DNA of 64,000 nucleotides from Onthophagus taurus. Taxonomy: Eukaryota > Arthropoda > Insecta > Coleoptera > Scarabaeidae. Shown here piece by piece: positions 60,776-64,000 of the stretch. Numbering within the stretch: position 1 is the stretch's first letter; every line of letters begins with the position of its first letter. The translations under genes were made by a program, and so were the position numbers. The stretch is from assembly GCF_036711975.1 (NCBI RefSeq), contig NC_091975.1, positions 11,472,501-11,536,500 on the forward strand. The letters run 5' to 3'. The notes below the pieces were generated by a model that saw only the letters and a program-made list of their open reading frames with translations, was not told where the DNA came from and did no database searches.

Positions 60776-61167
60776 ATGGATGAAAACATAGTTTTTGATT
60801 TAATGAACGGTACAGAGCAGGTTCGAAGTGTTTTTGTGAAATTATCGCGAGGACCTGAAAATAATGTTTCGGGAAAAGCGTTTACTAAATTTTTTAAAGG
60901 AATGGGATCCATGTTTTATCTCATGGATAATAAGGAAGTTAGTTATGAAAATCCAGATCAAGTTCCTGATTTTATTAGAGATGTAATATATTTTTTCACC
61001 CATATTTTTGATTATTTATAACAATTTTTTTCGTTTTAGGCAACACCTTATTTCTTAATTTTTATGTTAATCGAAAACATAATTTTATGGATCGAAAAGA
61101 AGCCTTTGATGCGACTCAACGATGGTGTTACAAGCGCAGCTCTTGGGATGATCCAAAGATGCGGGCA
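60776..61167 (+). CDS. AGMO: alkylglycerol monooxygenase, N-terminal exons 1-2
   Basis: Exon 1 is 60776-60982 (69 codons, phase 0) and exon 2 is 61040-61167, with a 57-bp GT-AG intron; a GTGAGT donor follows exon 2 and the rest lies beyond the window. The sequence reads MFYLMDNKEVSYENPDQVPD, then ATPYFLIFMLIENIILW, then PLMRLNDGVTSAALGM. This follows the start of AGMO/TMEM195 (..FYTMKP..EEVPDYVKKATPFF..GRLDDALTS..AG). AGMO is an ER membrane enzyme that uses tetrahydrobiopterin to cleave ether lipids. Its iron-binding histidines are in later exons, so they cannot be checked here. One membrane segment is seen in exon 2. The intron after exon 2 contains satellite G. Confidence 0.88.
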
Positions 61168-61854
61168 GTGAGTATTTTTTTTAAACCCCATTTCGGTTTT
61201 TATAAAAATTTAGATTGAAATTTATTGCGACTCTCTCAATAGCCTCGGGCTTAATTGAATTTTGCATTTTCAAGCTGTTGTGTTGGTGAGTTTTCGATCG
61301 ATACAACTTGAAGCGAAGCTTCGGAGCTTTCAGGTTGATTAAAAAAAGATCTCCTAATTGAAATTCAATTCGTTATCGAATTTTTTAAACGATAATCTAA
61401 AAATAAATCTAAAAACACTTCACCATAACATCCTCAAGATTCCTTATCTTATTTGCTGGAGACAATATTTATGCAAAAATCTTATCTGTGTTTATGAGAT
61501 GTTCTCTCCAAGTACTAATTGGAGTTAAAGTTCAAAGATTAAATCATAAAAATTAACACATGTTTATTTTTTTTACGTACAAAATCTTATTTTAGACACT
61601 TTTTTGATACAACAGCGACATAGTACTTTTCAAAATCATGTAATTAACATATTTAGGACGTAATAATTCTAAAAATAATATTTGTTTTGGTCGGCGTTGA
61701 CCCTGACATATAAAATGATGATAATATTGGTGATCATAACTTTGAGGCACTTTGGAACGAAAACGATACAAATTAAGACAATTCATTGATATTTAGCACA
61801 ATTCATTTTAATTCGACTAATGAATATGTTGAAACCCAAAAACGTTGAAGAAAT
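61168..61854. other. AGMO intron 2, first part
   Basis: AT-rich with the palindromic patch GAAGCGAAGCTTCGGAGCTTTC near 61309. A 64-codon minus-strand frame at 61592-61786 is open but not recognised. No other gene seen. Confidence 0.5.
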
Positions 61855-62214
61855 TAAAAAAAAGATGGTCATCAGAATCAGATGTTTAGAGATATCAAAG
61901 ACAATGTTGATGGATCGTTGACTAATTTGGTGTTATAGACGATGTTGAAGTAGATCAGGGACGATATTCGATAATAATAAGTTTGATGTTGAAGAATATC
62001 ATGGATAATGTTTGGTGATATCAATTATGATGTGTTGTAAGGAAGATGTTAAGAAATGTCAGAAATCATGTTGAGGGATATAAACTTGAAAGGCTTCAGA
62101 GATGATGTAAAGAGCTAGGACAGACTTGAAAAATGTGAGGAATTATATGGAAGGATGTCTTTGACGATGTTATGAAATGATGTTAAAGATGCTGAGAATG
62201 TTGGAAGATATCAT
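61855..62214. repeat. degenerate minisatellite of GATGTTGAAG-type units
   Basis: Strings such as GATGTTGAAG, GATGTTAAGA, GATGTTATGAA, GATGTTAAAGA and AATGTTGGAAG recur irregularly every 20-50 bp. It looks like an old short-unit array decayed by mutation. Confidence 0.55.
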
Positions 62215-64000
62215 TTGATCAATAAATATGACAAATTCTTCTTCAACCATTTATTCCTGGAAATTTCATTAATTTTACCGAATAGTTTTTTTATCATATC
62301 ATAAACTACAATCTTTAAGCTTTAATTTAACATACAAATCATATCATGATTCTTAAAAATGCAGATGATATGATTTTTTGAAAATTTCGTATTATTTTTT
62401 ATGCATAATTGTCAATTTCTTCTTTAATAATTTTTATCTGGAAATTTCAATAATATTACCTAATAGTTTTTATATCATATCATAAACTACAATCTTTAAG
62501 CTTCATTTTAACATACATATCATATCATGATTCTTAAAAATGCAGATGCTATGGTTTTTTGAAAATTTCATAATCTTTATGATTTATAAATTTAACAATT
62601 TCTTCTTTAACAATTTATTCCTGGAAATGTCGTTAATATTATCTCATAGTTTTTAGATAATATCATAAACTACAACCTTTAAGCTTCAATTTAACATACA
62701 AATCATATCATGATTCTTAACAATTCAGATGCTATGGTTTTTTGAAAATTTCATAATCTTTATGATTTATAAATTTAACAATTTCTTCTTTAGCAATTTA
62801 TTCCTGGAAATTTCGTTAATATTATCTCATAGTTTTTATATCATGTCATAAACTACAAGCTTTAAGCTTCAATTTAACATACAAATCATACCATGATTCT
62901 TAAAAATGTAGATGATATGGTTTTTTGAAAATTTCGTACTTTTTGATTTATAAGTATGACAATTTCTTCTTCAACAATTTATTCCTGGAAATTTTATTAA
63001 TATTATTTTATCGTTTTTATATCATATCATAAAGTACAATCTTTAAGCTTTAATTTATCATACATATCATATCATGATTCTTAACAATGCAAATGATATG
63101 ATTTTTTGAAAATTTCGTATTATTTTTTATGCATAATTGTCAATTTCTTCTTTAATAATTTTTTCCTGGAAATTTCATTAATATTACCTAATAGTTTTTA
63201 TATCATATCATAAACTACAAGCTTTAAGCTTCCATTTAACATACATATCATATCATGATTCTTAAAAATGCAGATGATATGGTTTTTTGAAAATGTCGTA
63301 CTTTTTGATTTATAAATATTACAATTTCTTCTTCAACAATTTATTCCTGGAAATTTTATTAATATTATCTTATCGTTTTTATATCATATCATAAAGTACA
63401 ATCTTTAACCTTTAATTTATCATACATATCATATCATGATTCTTAAAAATGCAGATGATATGATTTTTTGAAAATTTCACATAATTTTTGATTCATAAAT
63501 TTGACAGTTTCCTCTTTAATAATTTTTTTTTCAAAATTTTTATAATATTATCTTATAACTTTTACATCATATCATAAACTAGAATGTTTAAGCTACAATT
63601 TAACATATGTATTATATCATGATTCTTAAAAATAGAGATGATATGATTTTTTGAAAATTTCATATAATTTTTGATTCATAAATTTGACAGTTTCCTCTTT
63701 AATAATTTTTTTTTCAAAATTTTAATAATATTATCTTATAACTTTTATATCATATCATAAACTACAATCTTTAAGCTTCAATTTAACATACAAATCATAT
63801 CATGATTCTTAAAAATGCAGATGATATGGTTTTTTGAAAATTTCGTACTTTTTGATTTATAAATATGACAATTTATTCTTCAACAATTTATTCCTGGAAA
63901 TTTCATTAATATTATCTCATAGTTTTTATATCATATCATAAAATACAATCTTTAAGCTTTAATTTAACATACAAATTATATCATGATTTTTAAAAATGCA
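62215..64000 (+). repeat. satellite G, second array (continues past the window)
   Basis: The same monomer as 52967-60460 (TCATATCATAAACTACAATC, TTTAAGCTTCAATTTAACAT), about ten copies, in the same orientation, inside AGMO intron 2. No CAGTGTTCGC terminus is seen at its left edge. Copies near 63480-63720 share an unusual TTCCTCTTTAATAATTTTTT variant. Confidence 0.95.

Noticed and set aside
61592..61786. 64-codon minus-strand ORF in AGMO intron 2
   Set aside because: Open and not very low-complexity, but I recognise no family and see no promoter or splice context.

Overview
The window is AT-rich eukaryotic DNA from an insect nuclear genome. Supporting points are short introns (45-70 bp) with GT-AG borders, compact conserved genes (TAF13, acyl-CoA desaturase, ANAPC15, PSMD4/Rpn10, AGMO), THAP/P-type, Mutator-like and Ty3/gypsy elements, and very abundant tandem repeats with 150-185 bp monomers. 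A beetle is my best guess from the overall character, but no sequence here proves it.

Layout. 1-3601: 3' part of a Ty3/gypsy retrotransposon (end of gag, a candidate -1 slippery site, an open pol frame, polypurine tract, 3' LTR). 3622-5290: broken LINE missing its 3' half. 5292-11660: two satellites, a 509-bp trimeric higher-order repeat and a 174/175-bp alternating dimer. 12082-13123: head-to-head TAF13 (-) and a frameshifted DM9-like secreted gene fragment (+). 13190-15070: about five tandem exon-like units. 15289-15601: MITE with 9-bp target duplication. 15650-16815: tandem palindromes. 17057-22231: a complete P-superfamily transposon with 29-bp terminal inverted repeats, target duplication and an open two-exon THAP transposase. 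22232-25161: tandem minus-strand exon-like units and a Mutator-like transposase relic. 25409-31962: a 6.55-kb foldback-like structure made of satellite, with a second CAAGG MITE nested in it.

32203-42607 is the gene-rich centre. A TATA-driven acyl-CoA desaturase (+) converges on ANAPC15 (-), whose first intron of about 7 kb is filled with satellite. ANAPC15 is head-to-head with PSMD4 (+), so an APC/C ubiquitin-ligase subunit and a proteasomal ubiquitin receptor share about 420 bp of upstream DNA. From 42760 to 51345 come two related satellites (185 and 180 bp), then a LINE relic. 52951-60476 is a 180-bp satellite bounded by short inverted repeats and TA dinucleotides, as in a Tc1/mariner-type element. 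The first two exons of an alkylglycerol monooxygenase gene (AGMO, 60776-61167) follow, and the same satellite resumes in its second intron and runs off the end.

The most notable points are the intact P-type element, the two large satellite blocks delimited by inverted repeats, the shared backbone of the three right-hand satellites, the two families of exon-like tandem units, and the ANAPC15 intron. All exon coordinates come from reading splice sites and frames by eye; no database search was run.
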